Source: Nostocoides sp. (GTDB taxonomy: Bacteria > Actinomycetota > Actinomycetes > Actinomycetales > Dermatophilaceae). Taken from it: a DNA stretch of 40,241 nt. Of the stretch, positions 7,268-16,105 are shown in pieces (position 1 is the first letter of the stretch; every line of letters begins with the position of its first letter). Made by a program: the position numbers and the translations under genes. Under the pieces are notes generated by a model. That model made no database searches, was not told the origin of the DNA, and saw only the letters and a program-made list of their open reading frames with translations. The stretch is taken from assembly GCA_025929465.1 (NCBI GenBank), contig JAICMC010000003.1, forward strand, positions 1-40,241. The letters run 5' to 3'.

Positions 7268-10200
7268 ATGCGTCGACTTTCTGCCCTCGTCCCGGCCGTC
7301 GTGGCCGCCCTCGCCCTCGGCGCCGGCGTCTCCGCGGCTCCAGTCCTCGCCGCCTCCGGAGGAGACGACACGCCGACCCTGCTCCCCATGAAGGGCGAGC
7401 ACGAGAACGGTGCCGACGAGCAGAACTTCGACAAGCTCCGCGACGCCTACTACTGGAGCCGGCTGCTGGCCGGGGACGACCAGCTCGACCTGTCCCAGGC
7501 CGCCGCGCTCCGCAGCAGGGCCAGCAGCGCAGCCTCTGCCGTCTCCGACGCCACGGTCAAGGGCCCTACCCGCGGCGGCACGTGGACCTCTCAGGGTCCG
7601 AACCCGATCGTCCAGGTGATGCGCACGAGCAACACCTTCGGTGCGATGTCCGGCCGGGTCGGTGCCCTGGCCGTCCGCAACGACGGCTCGATCATCCTGG
7701 GCGCCGCCCAGGGCGGCATCTGGACCTACGACGCGACGAGCCAGACCTGGACGTCGCGGACCAACGACGCGGACACCCAGTCGGTGGGAGCGCTCGCGGT
7801 GGCACCGAGCAACGACCGGATCGTCTACATGGGGTCCGGCGAAGGCGCCCTCTCCGGTGACTCCTACTACGGGGACGGCATCTGGCGCAGCACCGACGGC
7901 GGCCTCACCTGGACCCACGTGTCCAGCCTCTTCACCGGCCAGGCCACCTCGGCCATCGTCGTCGACCCGCGCAACCCCAACCACCTGTTCGCCGCGACCC
8001 TGCGCGGTCGTGGCGGGTCGCACCGCACGACGGCCCCGGCCCGCACGGCATACGGTGTCTGGGAGTCCTGGACGGGCGGGACCGCATGGACCCTGCGCAA
8101 GGGGACCACCGACGAGCTGCACGGCGCGACCGACCTCGTCATGGACCCGCAGGCGCCGACCCACCTGTGGGCCTCCTTCTGGGGTGACGGGATCTACCGG
8201 AGCACCGACGGCGGCAGGACCTGGACGAGCGCGCTGGGCAACCTTCCGGCGGGCAACTTCCTCGAGGGCGGCACCCGGTTCTCCCTGGGCATCTCGCACC
8301 CGGCGGGCGCAGCCCAGCCGACCCTGTACACCGGCTTCGACTACTTCGACTCGACCGACGCCTACCACCCCGGCGCGGTGTGGAAGTCGGTCGACGGCGG
8401 CACGACGTGGACGAGCGCAGTCGGCACGACGACCGGCTCCGACTCGGTGGTCAACTACTGCGGCACGCAGTGCTTCTACGACAACGTCGTCAAGCCGGAC
8501 CCGACCAACCCCGACGTCGTCTACGTTCTGGGATCCTACGGCTACAACAACTCCCCACCGTCCGGTGGGATCTACCGGTCGACCGATGGCGGACAGACCT
8601 GGCAGAACCTCGGCTACGACATGCATCCGGACTTCCACGCCTTCGCCTTCCAGCCCACCGACACCCAGCACGTCGTCGTCGGCAACGACGGAGGGGTCTG
8701 GCAGAGCCAGCACGGCGGCGGACGGCCGGCCGGCGCTGCACTGTCGACCGCGGACTGGGAGGACCTCAACGGCACGGTCGAGCCGGCCACCGCGGCGCTG
8801 GTCCACTCGACCGGACTGGCCATCGGCCAGTTCACCTCCGTCGCCACCGTCCCCGACGTCCCGGGGCAGTACTGGGGCGGTACGCAGGACAACGGCACGC
8901 TGCGCAAGTCGTCGGTCAACGACCGTTGGTTCGACCAGGCGAGCGGTGACGGCGGGCAAGTCATCGTCGACCAGACCACCCCGAACCCGTTCAGCACGGC
9001 ATACCCCGCGTTCGTCTTCGGCAGCTACTACGCGATCAGCCCGTTCCGGTACGACCCGTCCAAGGTCAACACCTTCTTCGGCAACGAGACCATCGACGGG
9101 GGGATCGACCTGACCGACCGGGCCGAGTTCTACGTGCCCTGGGTCCAGAACCGGGCGAACCCCAACCAGATGTTCCTCGGGACCTACCGGCTCTACCGCA
9201 CCGACAATGCCGAGACCCCCTCGGCCGGCGACGTGACGTGGACGCCGATCAGTGGCGACCTGACGTCCGGCTGTACCCAGGCCGCACCCAACGGCGCCCG
9301 AGGCTGCCTCATCTCGGCGATCGGGGTGGCCGACGGCGGCGACGCCGTCTGGGTCGGCACCGACGACGCGCACGTCCAGGTCAGCTGGGACGCGGTCAGC
9401 GCGAAGACCCCGACGTGGCACCACGTGGGTGCGGCGGTGCTGCCGAACCGGCCGGTCAACCAGATCGCCGTCGACCGCTCGAACTGGCGGATCGCCTACG
9501 TCGCCTTCGGCGGGTTCAACGCAGCCACCAAGAACCGGCCCGGGCACGTCTTCGCGACCACGGACGGCGGCAGGACGTTCCGGGACGTGAGCAGCAACCT
9601 GCCCGACGCGCCGGTCAACAGCATCGCCATCGACCCCTCCGACAGCCGGATCATCTACGTCGGCACCGACGTGGGGACGTTCGTGTCGACCAACGCTGGC
9701 AAACGCTACTTCCGGCTGGGCTCGGGCATGCCCAAGGTGGCCACCTGGCAGCTGGACTACGACGCGACGAACGGGGTGCTGCTGGCGGGCACACACGGGC
9801 GGGGCGCCTACACGTTGGCCAACCGGGGGCCGTCGGCCGCGCTCGTCGTGAGCTCGACCGACACGGGTATGCCGGTCGGTCCGGGCAGCACCATCGACTA
9901 CGCCCTGACCGTCAGGAACATCGGTAACGCGGCGGCCACAGCGGTCCAGGTGACCGGCACCGTGCCGGTCCACACGGCTTTCGTCTCCGCGGACAGCGGC
10001 GGGAAGGTCAAGGGGCGCACCATCACGTGGTCCGGCCTGACCGTCCCGGCGGGAGGCGCCGTCACCGTGCACTTCGCGGTGCGGATCTACCCGGCCCTGC
10101 CGTCGTCGGTCACCCAGATCGTCGAGGACGGGATCGTCGTCCGCAGTGCGGGTGGTGTCGGCACGACGGGTAGCCCGCACACGACCCCCATCGCTCCGGC

Positions 10201-10333
10201 CCACGCCGTCAGCGTGGTCCCGACCGCGCAGTCCGGCGGAGCCAAGGTCGGCACGTCGGCCAGCTACCACGTCACCGTCACCAACGACGGCTACGCGGCC
10301 GACGGCTACGCGGTCGGCGTGACGAGCACCTGA
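7268..10333 (+). CDS. Secreted BNR/sortilin-type beta-propeller protein, cut short by an in-frame TGA
   Basis: The ATG is preceded by CGGAGGATG. The protein begins with a signal peptide (about residues 1-29, ending PVLAA). Residues about 100-850 hold repeated Asp-box/BNR motifs of the type S-x-D-G-G-x-T-W: RSTDGGLTWTHV, RSTDGGRTWTS, KSVDGGTTWTS, RSTDGGQTWQNL and TTDGGRTFRDV. This is the pattern of VPS10/sortilin-like and glycosidase-like propellers. A DUF11-like beta-sandwich (VRNIGNAAATAVQVTGTVPV) and the start of a NEW3-like domain follow. Translation then meets TGA at 10331-10333, but the same frame stays open to 11167. The gap reads smoothly as protein with TGA standing where Trp (TGG) would fit. 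So the gene was probably 1299 codons long. The ligand or substrate is unknown. Confidence 0.8.
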   Translation: MRRLSALVPAVVAALALGAGVSAAPVLAASGGDDTPTLLPMKGEHENGADEQNFDKLRDAYYWSRLLAGDDQLDLSQAAALRSRASSAASAVSDATVKGPTRGGTWTSQGPNPIVQVMRTSNTFGAMSGRVGALAVRNDGSIILGAAQGGIWTYDATSQTWTSRTNDADTQSVGALAVAPSNDRIVYMGSGEGALSGDSYYGDGIWRSTDGGLTWTHVSSLFTGQATSAIVVDPRNPNHLFAATLRGRGGSHRTTAPARTAYGVWESWTGGTAWTLRKGTTDELHGATDLVMDPQAPTHLWASFWGDGIYRSTDGGRTWTSALGNLPAGNFLEGGTRFSLGISHPAGAAQPTLYTGFDYFDSTDAYHPGAVWKSVDGGTTWTSAVGTTTGSDSVVNYCGTQCFYDNVVKPDPTNPDVVYVLGSYGYNNSPPSGGIYRSTDGGQTWQNLGYDMHPDFHAFAFQPTDTQHVVVGNDGGVWQSQHGGGRPAGAALSTADWEDLNGTVEPATAALVHSTGLAIGQFTSVATVPDVPGQYWGGTQDNGTLRKSSVNDRWFDQASGDGGQVIVDQTTPNPFSTAYPAFVFGSYYAISPFRYDPSKVNTFFGNETIDGGIDLTDRAEFYVPWVQNRANPNQMFLGTYRLYRTDNAETPSAGDVTWTPISGDLTSGCTQAAPNGARGCLISAIGVADGGDAVWVGTDDAHVQVSWDAVSAKTPTWHHVGAAVLPNRPVNQIAVDRSNWRIAYVAFGGFNAATKNRPGHVFATTDGGRTFRDVSSNLPDAPVNSIAIDPSDSRIIYVGTDVGTFVSTNAGKRYFRLGSGMPKVATWQLDYDATNGVLLAGTHGRGAYTLANRGPSAALVVSSTDTGMPVGPGSTIDYALTVRNIGNAAATAVQVTGTVPVHTAFVSADSGGKVKGRTITWSGLTVPAGGAVTVHFAVRIYPALPSSVTQIVEDGIVVRSAGGVGTTGSPHTTPIAPAHAVSVVPTAQSGGAKVGTSASYHVTVTNDGYAADGYAVGVTST

Positions 10334-11167
10334 CCGGCCGCGGCATACGACGCCACGTGCACGACGCCGCTCAGCACGACGCCGAGCGTCGCCAGCGGTG
10401 GCTCGACCGATGTCTGCATCAAGGTGGCCGTCCCCGCAGGAGCCGCCGATGAGGCCAAGGAGGTCGCCACCGTGACGGCCACCTCTGCGGCCGACGCGAC
10501 CGTGCACGCGTCGGCGACCCTCACGTCGTATGCCGTCGCGAGCGATACCCTCCTCGTGGACGGCGACGGCAACGCACCCGACGTCGCCCCGCGGTACGAG
10601 GCGGCCATGGGCTCCACGGCATACGGCTACTGGGACCTCGCGGCCGACCCGAACCTGCCGCAGTCCTACCTCACGGCGCACAAGAACGTCGTGTGGTGGA
10701 CGGGCAACTCCTACCCCGGTCCGGTCACCCCGTACGAGAACGAGCTCAAGGTGTTCCTCGACGGTGGTGGAAGGCTGATGATGTCCGGTCAGGACATCCT
10801 GGACCAGGCGGCCGGCACGACGGCGTTCGTCCGCGACTATCTGCACATCGCGTGGGACGGGTCGGAGAGCCAGAACGACAAACCGACGGCCACCGTGGTC
10901 GGAGTCGCGGGCAACCCGGTGTCCGGATCGGTCGGCACCGTCGCGATCGACCACTCCGTCCTCGACGCCACCTTCGAGGACCAGGTCACGCCGATCGACC
11001 CGGCGACGGCCGCGTTCCAGGACGACACCGGAGCGACCGACGGTCTCACCGTGGCGGCGGCCGGCTACAAGGTGTTCTTCCTCGCCTTCCCGTTCGAGGC
11101 CTATGGCGCGGCCACCGACCGGTCGAGCCTGATGGGTTCCGCGCTCTCCTGGTTCGGGCAACCCTGA
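10334..11167 (+). pseudogene. C-terminal part of the propeller protein, downstream of the in-frame TGA
   Basis: This segment is in the same frame as the gene before it and has no start at its beginning. Its first 70 codons finish the beta-sandwich domain (DATCTTPLSTTPSVASGG, then VPAGAADEAKEVATVT). The rest, from DTLLVDGDGNAPD on, is an alpha/beta domain with VVWWTGNSYPGPVTPYE and GGRLMMSGQDILDQ, which resembles the glutamine-amidotransferase-like domain found at the ends of secreted actinobacterial proteins. Codon usage is as GC3-rich as upstream and there is no second stop, so the nonsense change is recent, is a sequencing error, or is read through. An independent start at 10424 or later is possible but has no ribosome binding site that I can see. 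Confidence 0.7.
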
Positions 11168-11179
11168 TGCACGCCTGAC

Positions 11180-11213
11180 GACACCCGTATGCGCGGGACA
11201 CCCGTATGCGGCG
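11180..11213. repeat. 17-bp tandem repeat between convergent genes
   Basis: GACACCCGTATGCGCGG at 11180 is repeated from 11197 as GACACCCGTATGCGGCG. It begins 12 bp after the stop of the propeller gene and fills most of the 65-bp gap to the convergent gene ending at 11233. Each unit carries the GTATGC motif discussed in the findings. Confidence 0.8.
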
Positions 11214-11232
11214 GGTCCGTTCACCCGTCCGT

Positions 11233-11547
11233 TCAGTCGCCGTCGGTCGGCAGCGGCGACCCGTGGGTCACGACGAACGGGATGCCGCGACCACACTGCG
11301 AGAGCACTGTGCGGTCCACCCAACCAGTGACCGACGCCCGTTGGCCCACGACCAGCCCGGTCGTGGCGCCGACGAGCTCGTAGGTCGCCTCCACGCAGGC
11401 CAGGTGCAGGCAGGCCCCCTCGCCGGCCCGGAACACCCGACCCCGCAGGGCCGTGGTCGCTGCCGGGCGATCGCTTCGTGCTGTATGCCGGTGCGGGCGA
11501 GGCGTGTCCTCGTCGGGTGGGTCCGGTGCGACCGGTGTGTCCGGCAC
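11233..11547 (-). CDS. Small hypothetical protein, paralogue of the adjacent lipoprotein
   Basis: A 104-residue protein starting with GTG only 2 bp after the upstream gene's stop, so translation is probably coupled. The C-terminal two thirds (GRVFRAGEGACLHLACVEA, then YELVG, GQRASVTGWVDRTVLSQCG) align by eye with the end of the upstream lipoprotein (GPCILMTISGRTYQLVG, then GQRVSVTGHLDGTLNTTCQ). Both share a pair of cysteines. No signal peptide is visible, which is odd if its partner is exported. The start could be elsewhere or the gene may be a degraded duplicate. The family is possibly DUF5818. Function is unknown. Confidence 0.6.
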   Translation of the reverse strand: MPDTPVAPDPPDEDTPRPHRHTARSDRPAATTALRGRVFRAGEGACLHLACVEATYELVGATTGLVVGQRASVTGWVDRTVLSQCGRGIPFVVTHGSPLPTDGD

Positions 11548-11549
11548 GG

Positions 11550-11990
11550 TCAGCCGGCTGGCGCGAGCTCGGTGACGACGAGGACCGGACCGACCTGGCA
11601 GGTGGTGTTGAGCGTGCCGTCGAGGTGACCGGTCACGCTCACCCGCTGACCGTCGCGCAGCTTCGCGACGCCGTCACCGACCAGCTGGTAGGTCCGGCCG
11701 GAGATCGTCATGAGGATGCACGGTCCCTCGATGTCGGAGAGCTGGACCGGGCCGGTCGCCGTGATCTTCTTCTGGCTGCTGGGAAGGGGTGGGTCGGTCG
11801 GGTCGCCGGGAGGTGGGGGCGTCTGCACGCTGGTGGGAATGGTCGGGCTGGTCGGCGACGGAGCACCGGTCGAGGTCGTGCTCGCACCCGTCCCGGCGTC
11901 TGTGTCCGTCCCGGTCGCCGTGCTGCCACAGCCTGCCACCAGGAGGGCGCCGACGAGGGCCGGGGCTGCGGCCCGCGGCAAGAACCTCAT
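11550..11990 (-). CDS. Putative lipoprotein with a small beta-barrel-like domain
   Basis: A 146-residue protein with a lipoprotein signal peptide: MRFLPR, a hydrophobic stretch, then the lipobox LVAGC with C21 as the lipidated residue. A Ser/Thr/Pro-rich linker (about 24-70) leads to a compact domain (about 75-146) with GPCILMTISGRTYQLVGDG and GQRVSVTGHLDG, whose two Cys could form a disulfide outside the cell. It is probably tethered to the outer face of the membrane. It is transcribed divergently from bkdA, with about 237 bp between the starts. The next gene is a tandem relative. The substrate or partner is not known. Confidence 0.75.
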   Translation of the reverse strand: MRFLPRAAAPALVGALLVAGCGSTATGTDTDAGTGASTTSTGAPSPTSPTIPTSVQTPPPPGDPTDPPLPSSQKKITATGPVQLSDIEGPCILMTISGRTYQLVGDGVAKLRDGQRVSVTGHLDGTLNTTCQVGPVLVVTELAPAG

Positions 11991-12227
11991 GTACGTGCGA
12001 CGACCGCGCGGAGCTGATCGTTCCCCTGAGGGCGCGGTTCGGGCCGCCCACCAGCGGAGTTCTCGGCTCAGGGCGCGAGCGGGTAGGTTGGGCAGTGCTA
12101 GGCCTGTGAGCACCGCCATCACCCCGCGCGGTGGTCCGCGCAACGCCTCCCGCGACGGTGCGGACCGCATCGCCACGGATGGCCCGAGCCGTCGTCCGCA
12201 ACCCGGTCCGGCGGAGAAGGAGTGCCC

Positions 12228-13421
12228 GTGAGCGACACCGACGTCGCAGCAACCGAGGCTGAACGTGAGCCCCGCAGTGAGTTGGACCGGCTGACCGCGC
12301 CGGTCCCCGCCGTCCAGGACGGCGGTCCGGAGATGGTCCAGCTGCTGACCCCCGAGGGCCAGCGCGTCCCGAACGCCGACTACGACGCGGTGCTGGAGTC
12401 CCTCACCGACGACGACCTGCGCGGGTTCTACCGCGACCTGGTCCTCATCCGCCGGGTCGATGCGGAGGCCACCGCCCTCCAGCGCCAGGGCGAGCTCGGC
12501 ATCTGGGCCTCCCTGCTCGGACAGGAGGCCGCCCAGGTCGGGTCCGGCCGAGCGCTGAAGCCGCAGGACTACGCCTTCCCCACCTACCGTGAGCACGGCG
12601 TCGCCTGGTGCCGCGGGGTCGACCCGCTCAACCTGCTCGGCCTGTTCCGTGGGGTCAACCACGGCGGTTGGGACCCGAACGAGAAGAACTTCCACCTCTA
12701 CACGATCGTCATCGGCGCCCAGACCCTGCACGCGACCGGGTACGCCATGGGCGTGCAGCGGGACGGGGCCGTCGGGACCGGTGACGACCTGCGGGACACC
12801 GCCGTCATCGCCTACTTCGGCGACGGTGCGACCTCCCAGGGTGATGTGTCCGAGTCGCTCGTCTTCGCCGGTGTCACCAACGCCCCGGTCGTGTTCTTCT
12901 GCCAGAACAACCAGTGGGCCATCTCCGAGCCGAACGAGCGGCAGACCCGCGTCCCGCTGTACCAGCGCGCCAGCGGCTTCGGGTTCCCGGGCATCCGGGT
13001 CGACGGCAACGACGTCCTGGCCGTGTATGCCGTGACGCGGGCAGCGCTCGACCACGCGCGGTCCGGTCAGGGCCCGACGTTCGTCGAGGCGTTCACCTAC
13101 CGGATGGGCGCGCACACGACCTCCGACGACCCCAGCAAGTACCGCGTCTCGGCCGAGGTCGAGGTGTGGAAGCACCGCGACCCGATCCTGCGGTTCAAGG
13201 CCTGGCTGGCCCATGAGGGCAAGGCCGACCACGAGTTCTTCGAGGCGGTCGAGCGGGAGGCCGACGTCCTGGCCGCCCACATCCGTGAGGGCTGCCTGTC
13301 GATGCCGGACCCGGCCGGCACCGAGATGTTCGACCACGTCTACGTCGAGCCGCACCCGCTGGTGGCCAAGGAGCGGGCCGAGTTCACGGCATACCAGGCC
13401 TCGTTCGAGGGAGCGCACTGA
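12228..13421 (+). CDS. bkdA: Branched-chain 2-oxo acid dehydrogenase E1 alpha subunit
   Basis: A 397-residue thiamine-diphosphate enzyme subunit. The GTG at 12228 has GAAGGAG 5 bp upstream and fits better than the GTG at 12222. The ThDP motif runs from GDG (198-200) to NN (227-228): GDGATSQGDVSES and FCQNNQWAIS. GAHTTSDDPSKYR is the phosphorylation-loop region of BCKDH/PDH E1 alpha. With E1 beta it decarboxylates branched-chain 2-oxo acids and passes the acyl group to the lipoyl arm of E2. The three-gene order matches mycobacterial bkdABC (Rv2497c-Rv2495c). A pyruvate dehydrogenase E1 alpha is the alternative, but high-GC actinobacteria generally use AceE for pyruvate. Confidence 0.9.
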   Translation: MSDTDVAATEAEREPRSELDRLTAPVPAVQDGGPEMVQLLTPEGQRVPNADYDAVLESLTDDDLRGFYRDLVLIRRVDAEATALQRQGELGIWASLLGQEAAQVGSGRALKPQDYAFPTYREHGVAWCRGVDPLNLLGLFRGVNHGGWDPNEKNFHLYTIVIGAQTLHATGYAMGVQRDGAVGTGDDLRDTAVIAYFGDGATSQGDVSESLVFAGVTNAPVVFFCQNNQWAISEPNERQTRVPLYQRASGFGFPGIRVDGNDVLAVYAVTRAALDHARSGQGPTFVEAFTYRMGAHTTSDDPSKYRVSAEVEVWKHRDPILRFKAWLAHEGKADHEFFEAVEREADVLAAHIREGCLSMPDPAGTEMFDHVYVEPHPLVAKERAEFTAYQASFEGAH

Positions 13422-14392
13422 TGCCGGGGACCACCATTGCCAAGGCAGTCAACAACGGCCTGCGCGCCGCGATGGACAAGGACGCACGCGTCCTGCTCAT
13501 GGGCGAGGACATCGGCAAGCTCGGCGGCGTCTTCCGGGTCACCGAGGGACTGCAGAAGGACTTCGGCGAGGAGAGGGTCATCGACACCCCACTGGCCGAG
13601 GCCGGCATCGTCGGCACTGCCATCGGCATGGCGCTGCGCGGCTACCGCCCGGTCGTCGAGATCCAGTTCGACGGCTTCGTCTATCCCGCGTTCGACCACA
13701 TCATCAGCCAGGTCGCCAAGATGCGGGCCCGGTCGCTCGGCAAGATCACGCTGCCGATGGTCATCCGGATCCCGGTCGGCGGTGGCATCGGGGCCGTGGA
13801 GCACCACAGCGAGTCCAACGAGGCCTACTTCACCCACACCGCCGGCCTGCGGGTGGTCTGCTGCGCCAACCCCGGCGACGCGTACTGGATGATCCAGCAG
13901 GCCATCGAGACCGACGACCCGGTCATCTTCTACGAGCCGAAGCGCCGCTACTGGGACAAGGGCGAGATCCCCGAGACGGCCGAGCTCGGCCTGGGCGACG
14001 CGCGCGTGTGTCGTCCGGGCACCGACGTGACGCTGCTCGCGTACGGACCGATGGTGAAGACCTGCCTGCAGGCGGCCGAGGCGGCCGACGCCGAGGGCAA
14101 GAGCCTGGAGGTTATCGACCTTCGCTCGCTGTCGCCGGTCGACGTGCCGACCATCGTGGAGTCCGTGCGCCGGACCGGCCGCGCCGTCGTCGTCCACGAG
14201 GCGCCGACCTTCGGCGGGCTCGGCGGCGAGCTGGCGGCGACGATCATGCAGGAGTGCTTCTACTCCCTCGAGGCGCCGGTGCTGCGGGTCGGTGGCTACA
14301 ACATCCCCTATCCGCCGGCCAAGCTCGAGGATGAGTTCCTTCCCGACCTCGACCGCGTCCTGGACGCCGTCGACCGCTCCCTGGCCCACTGA
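13421..14392 (+). CDS. bkdB: Branched-chain 2-oxo acid dehydrogenase E1 beta subunit
   Basis: A 323-residue transketolase-like subunit. The ATG shares its A with the bkdA stop (TGATG), so the two subunits should be made in equal amounts. Recognisable family stretches are MGEDIGKLGGVFRVTEGL (about 27-44), LAEAGIVGTAIGMALRGYRP (about 60-78), VEIQFDGFVYPAFD and PVGGGIGAVEHHSES. Its C-terminal transketolase_C domain holds EVIDLRSLSPVD and VVVHEAP. It completes the E1 active site with BkdA. The E2 gene follows 74 bp later, after a short tandem repeat that includes the stop codon. Confidence 0.92.
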   Translation: MPGTTIAKAVNNGLRAAMDKDARVLLMGEDIGKLGGVFRVTEGLQKDFGEERVIDTPLAEAGIVGTAIGMALRGYRPVVEIQFDGFVYPAFDHIISQVAKMRARSLGKITLPMVIRIPVGGGIGAVEHHSESNEAYFTHTAGLRVVCCANPGDAYWMIQQAIETDDPVIFYEPKRRYWDKGEIPETAELGLGDARVCRPGTDVTLLAYGPMVKTCLQAAEAADAEGKSLEVIDLRSLSPVDVPTIVESVRRTGRAVVVHEAPTFGGLGGELAATIMQECFYSLEAPVLRVGGYNIPYPPAKLEDEFLPDLDRVLDAVDRSLAH

Positions 14393-14442
14393 ACGCGCCC
14401 CCACTGACGCACGCCCATTGACGCACGCCAACTGACCCTCGC
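14386..14442 (+). repeat. 14-bp tandem repeat spanning the bkdB stop codon
   Basis: Units with the pattern CCACTGACGCACGC occur at 14401 and 14415 (CCATTGACGCACGC), with a diverged unit at 14429 (CAACTGACCCTCGC). The preceding CCCACTGAACGCGC at 14386 contains the real bkdB stop codon. Each unit therefore carries TGA, giving a run of stop triplets. It lies inside the bkd operon, between E1 beta and E2. Confidence 0.8.
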
Positions 14443-14466
14443 CCTGCCTGGAGGAACGGAGAAGCC

Positions 14467-16101
14467 ATGAGTATCAAGGAGTTCAAGCTCCCCGACCCCG
14501 GCGAGGGTCTGACCGAGGCCGAGGTCGTCACCTGGAAGGTCAAGGTCGGCGACACGGTCAAGATCAACGACATCGTCGTCGAGATCGAGACGGCCAAGTC
14601 GCTCGTCGAGCTGCCGGTGCCGTTCGCCGGCCGGGTTGAGGCGATCCTGGTGCCCGAGGGCGAGGAGGTCGCCGTCGGCACCCCGATCATCACCATCCAG
14701 ACCGACACCACGGTCCAACCCGGGGACGGCGGGGACGGCGGCGACGCCGCGCCGGCACCGGCCCCCCCGGTTCCCCCGGCCCCCCCGGCCCCACCGGTCC
14801 CCCCGGCCCGCGGCAGTGTGGACGAGGGCGCCCGCGAGCCGGGCATGATCGGCAGCCCGGCGCCCAAGGTCGACCCGACAGTGACCGGTGGTGGCGACGA
14901 CGGCGAGCAGATCGAGGAGGGCAAGATCGGCGGCACGACGTCGACCGGTCGCACCGCGGTCCTGGTCGGCTACGGCGTCAAGCAGACCGAGGCGGTCCGC
15001 CGCCCCCGCGGCGCTGCCCCCACCAGCACCCCCTCCCCCCCTCCCACGTCCCCCCCTCCCACGCTTATCGGGTCACCCGATAAACGTGAACCGGTACAGA
15101 CTTCGCAACCCCGTGATCGTGGACCCAAGTCGGGTGAAGCGGTGCGCGCCTTGGCCAAGCCGCCGGTCCGCAAGCTGGCCAAGGACCTCGGCGTCGAGCT
15201 GAGCGCCGTCACCGGCTCCGGAGCGGACGGCATCGTGACTCGGTCCGACGTCGAGGCGTATGCCGCATCGGGCGGGTCCGCCGACCAGCACGTAGCTGCG
15301 GCTGACCAGTACCTCGGCTGGGCCGACGGCGAGGCGGCCGACCCGAGCACGGCGTCCGGGTCGCGCGCCATGGCCGCACGCGGCATACGTGAGACGCGGA
15401 CTCCGGTCAAGGGAGTCCGCAAGGTCACGGCGCAGGCGATGGTCGACTCGGCGTTCACCGCGCCGCACGTCACCGAGTGGGTCACCTGCGACGTCACCGC
15501 GACGATGGAGCTCGTCGAGCGGCTGAAGACCGACAGGGAGTTCCGCGAGGTCAAGGTCACACCTCTGCTCGTCCTGGCCAAGGCGATGTGCATCGCCGTC
15601 CGCCGACACCCCGGGATCAACGTCTCCTGGGACGAGGCCGCGCAGGAGATCGTCACCAAGCACTACGTCAACCTCGGCATCGCCGCGGCGACTCCGCGCG
15701 GCCTCATGGTCCCCAACATCAAGGACGCCGACACCCTGACCCTGCTGGACCTGGCGCGGGCGATCGGCCAGCTGACCGCCACCGCACGGGACGGGCGCAC
15801 CCAGCCCGCCGACATGACGGGCGGGACCATCACGATCACCAACGTCGGCGTCTTCGGCGTCGACACCGGCACCCCGATCCTCAACAAGGGCGAGGCGGCG
15901 ATCGTCGCGTTCGGAGCGGTGCGCCGGATGCCGTGGGTCGTCACCGCCACCGACGGCACCGAGACCATCGAGCCACGATGGGTGACCCAGCTGGGGATGT
16001 CGTTCGACCACCGGATGGTCGACGGCGAGCTGGGGAGCCGCTACCTCGCCGACGTCGCCGCGATCCTGTCCGACCCGTCCCGGGCGCTCATCTGGGGCTG
16101 A
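14467..16101 (+). CDS. bkdC: Branched-chain 2-oxo acid dehydrogenase E2 (dihydrolipoamide acyltransferase)
   Basis: A 544-residue E2 with GGAGGAACGGAG upstream of its ATG. An N-terminal lipoyl domain (about 1-78) carries K44 in EIETAKSLVEL. A long Pro/Ala linker follows, then the E1/E3-binding domain (about 220-257, ALAKPPVRKLAKDLGV). The catalytic domain (about 305-544) has H515 and D519 in SFDHRMVDGELG, the acyltransferase active site. The linker is longer than I would expect for a BCKDH E2. Between the Pro tract and the binding domain it contains an odd stretch (TLIGSPDKREPVQTSQPRD) encoded by a 27-bp palindrome and its flank. The complex would need E3 (Lpd) from elsewhere in the genome. 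Confidence 0.92.
   Translation: MSIKEFKLPDPGEGLTEAEVVTWKVKVGDTVKINDIVVEIETAKSLVELPVPFAGRVEAILVPEGEEVAVGTPIITIQTDTTVQPGDGGDGGDAAPAPAPPVPPAPPAPPVPPARGSVDEGAREPGMIGSPAPKVDPTVTGGGDDGEQIEEGKIGGTTSTGRTAVLVGYGVKQTEAVRRPRGAAPTSTPSPPPTSPPPTLIGSPDKREPVQTSQPRDRGPKSGEAVRALAKPPVRKLAKDLGVELSAVTGSGADGIVTRSDVEAYAASGGSADQHVAAADQYLGWADGEAADPSTASGSRAMAARGIRETRTPVKGVRKVTAQAMVDSAFTAPHVTEWVTCDVTATMELVERLKTDREFREVKVTPLLVLAKAMCIAVRRHPGINVSWDEAAQEIVTKHYVNLGIAAATPRGLMVPNIKDADTLTLLDLARAIGQLTATARDGRTQPADMTGGTITITNVGVFGVDTGTPILNKGEAAIVAFGAVRRMPWVVTATDGTETIEPRWVTQLGMSFDHRMVDGELGSRYLADVAAILSDPSRALIWG
15061..15087. repeat. Near-perfect 27-bp palindrome inside the bkdC linker
   Basis: The arms ACGCTTATCGGGT and ACCCGATAAACGT flank a single C at 15074. 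Only one position mispairs (C at 15064 against A at 15084). It is more AT-rich than the surrounding gene and sits exactly where the Pro/Ala linker gives way to non-linker residues. It looks like an inserted palindromic element kept in frame. I see no second copy in this window. Confidence 0.8.
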
Positions 16102-16105
16102 GCTC

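Noticed and set aside
10331-10333. TGA decoded as selenocysteine
   Set aside because: The surrounding domain has no redox-active position there, Trp fits the context, and no SECIS-like hairpin directly follows the codon.
7040-11323. A 1427-codon open frame on the minus strand opposite the propeller gene
   Set aside because: It is an antisense shadow. The plus strand has signal peptide, BNR motifs and a ribosome binding site, while the minus frame is Arg/Gly/Val-rich without any domain, as expected from GC3 bias.
14750-14815. Pro/Ala-rich tract in bkdC as an unusual repeat
   Set aside because: Flexible Pro/Ala linkers are normal between E2 domains. Only the palindrome further along is unusual.
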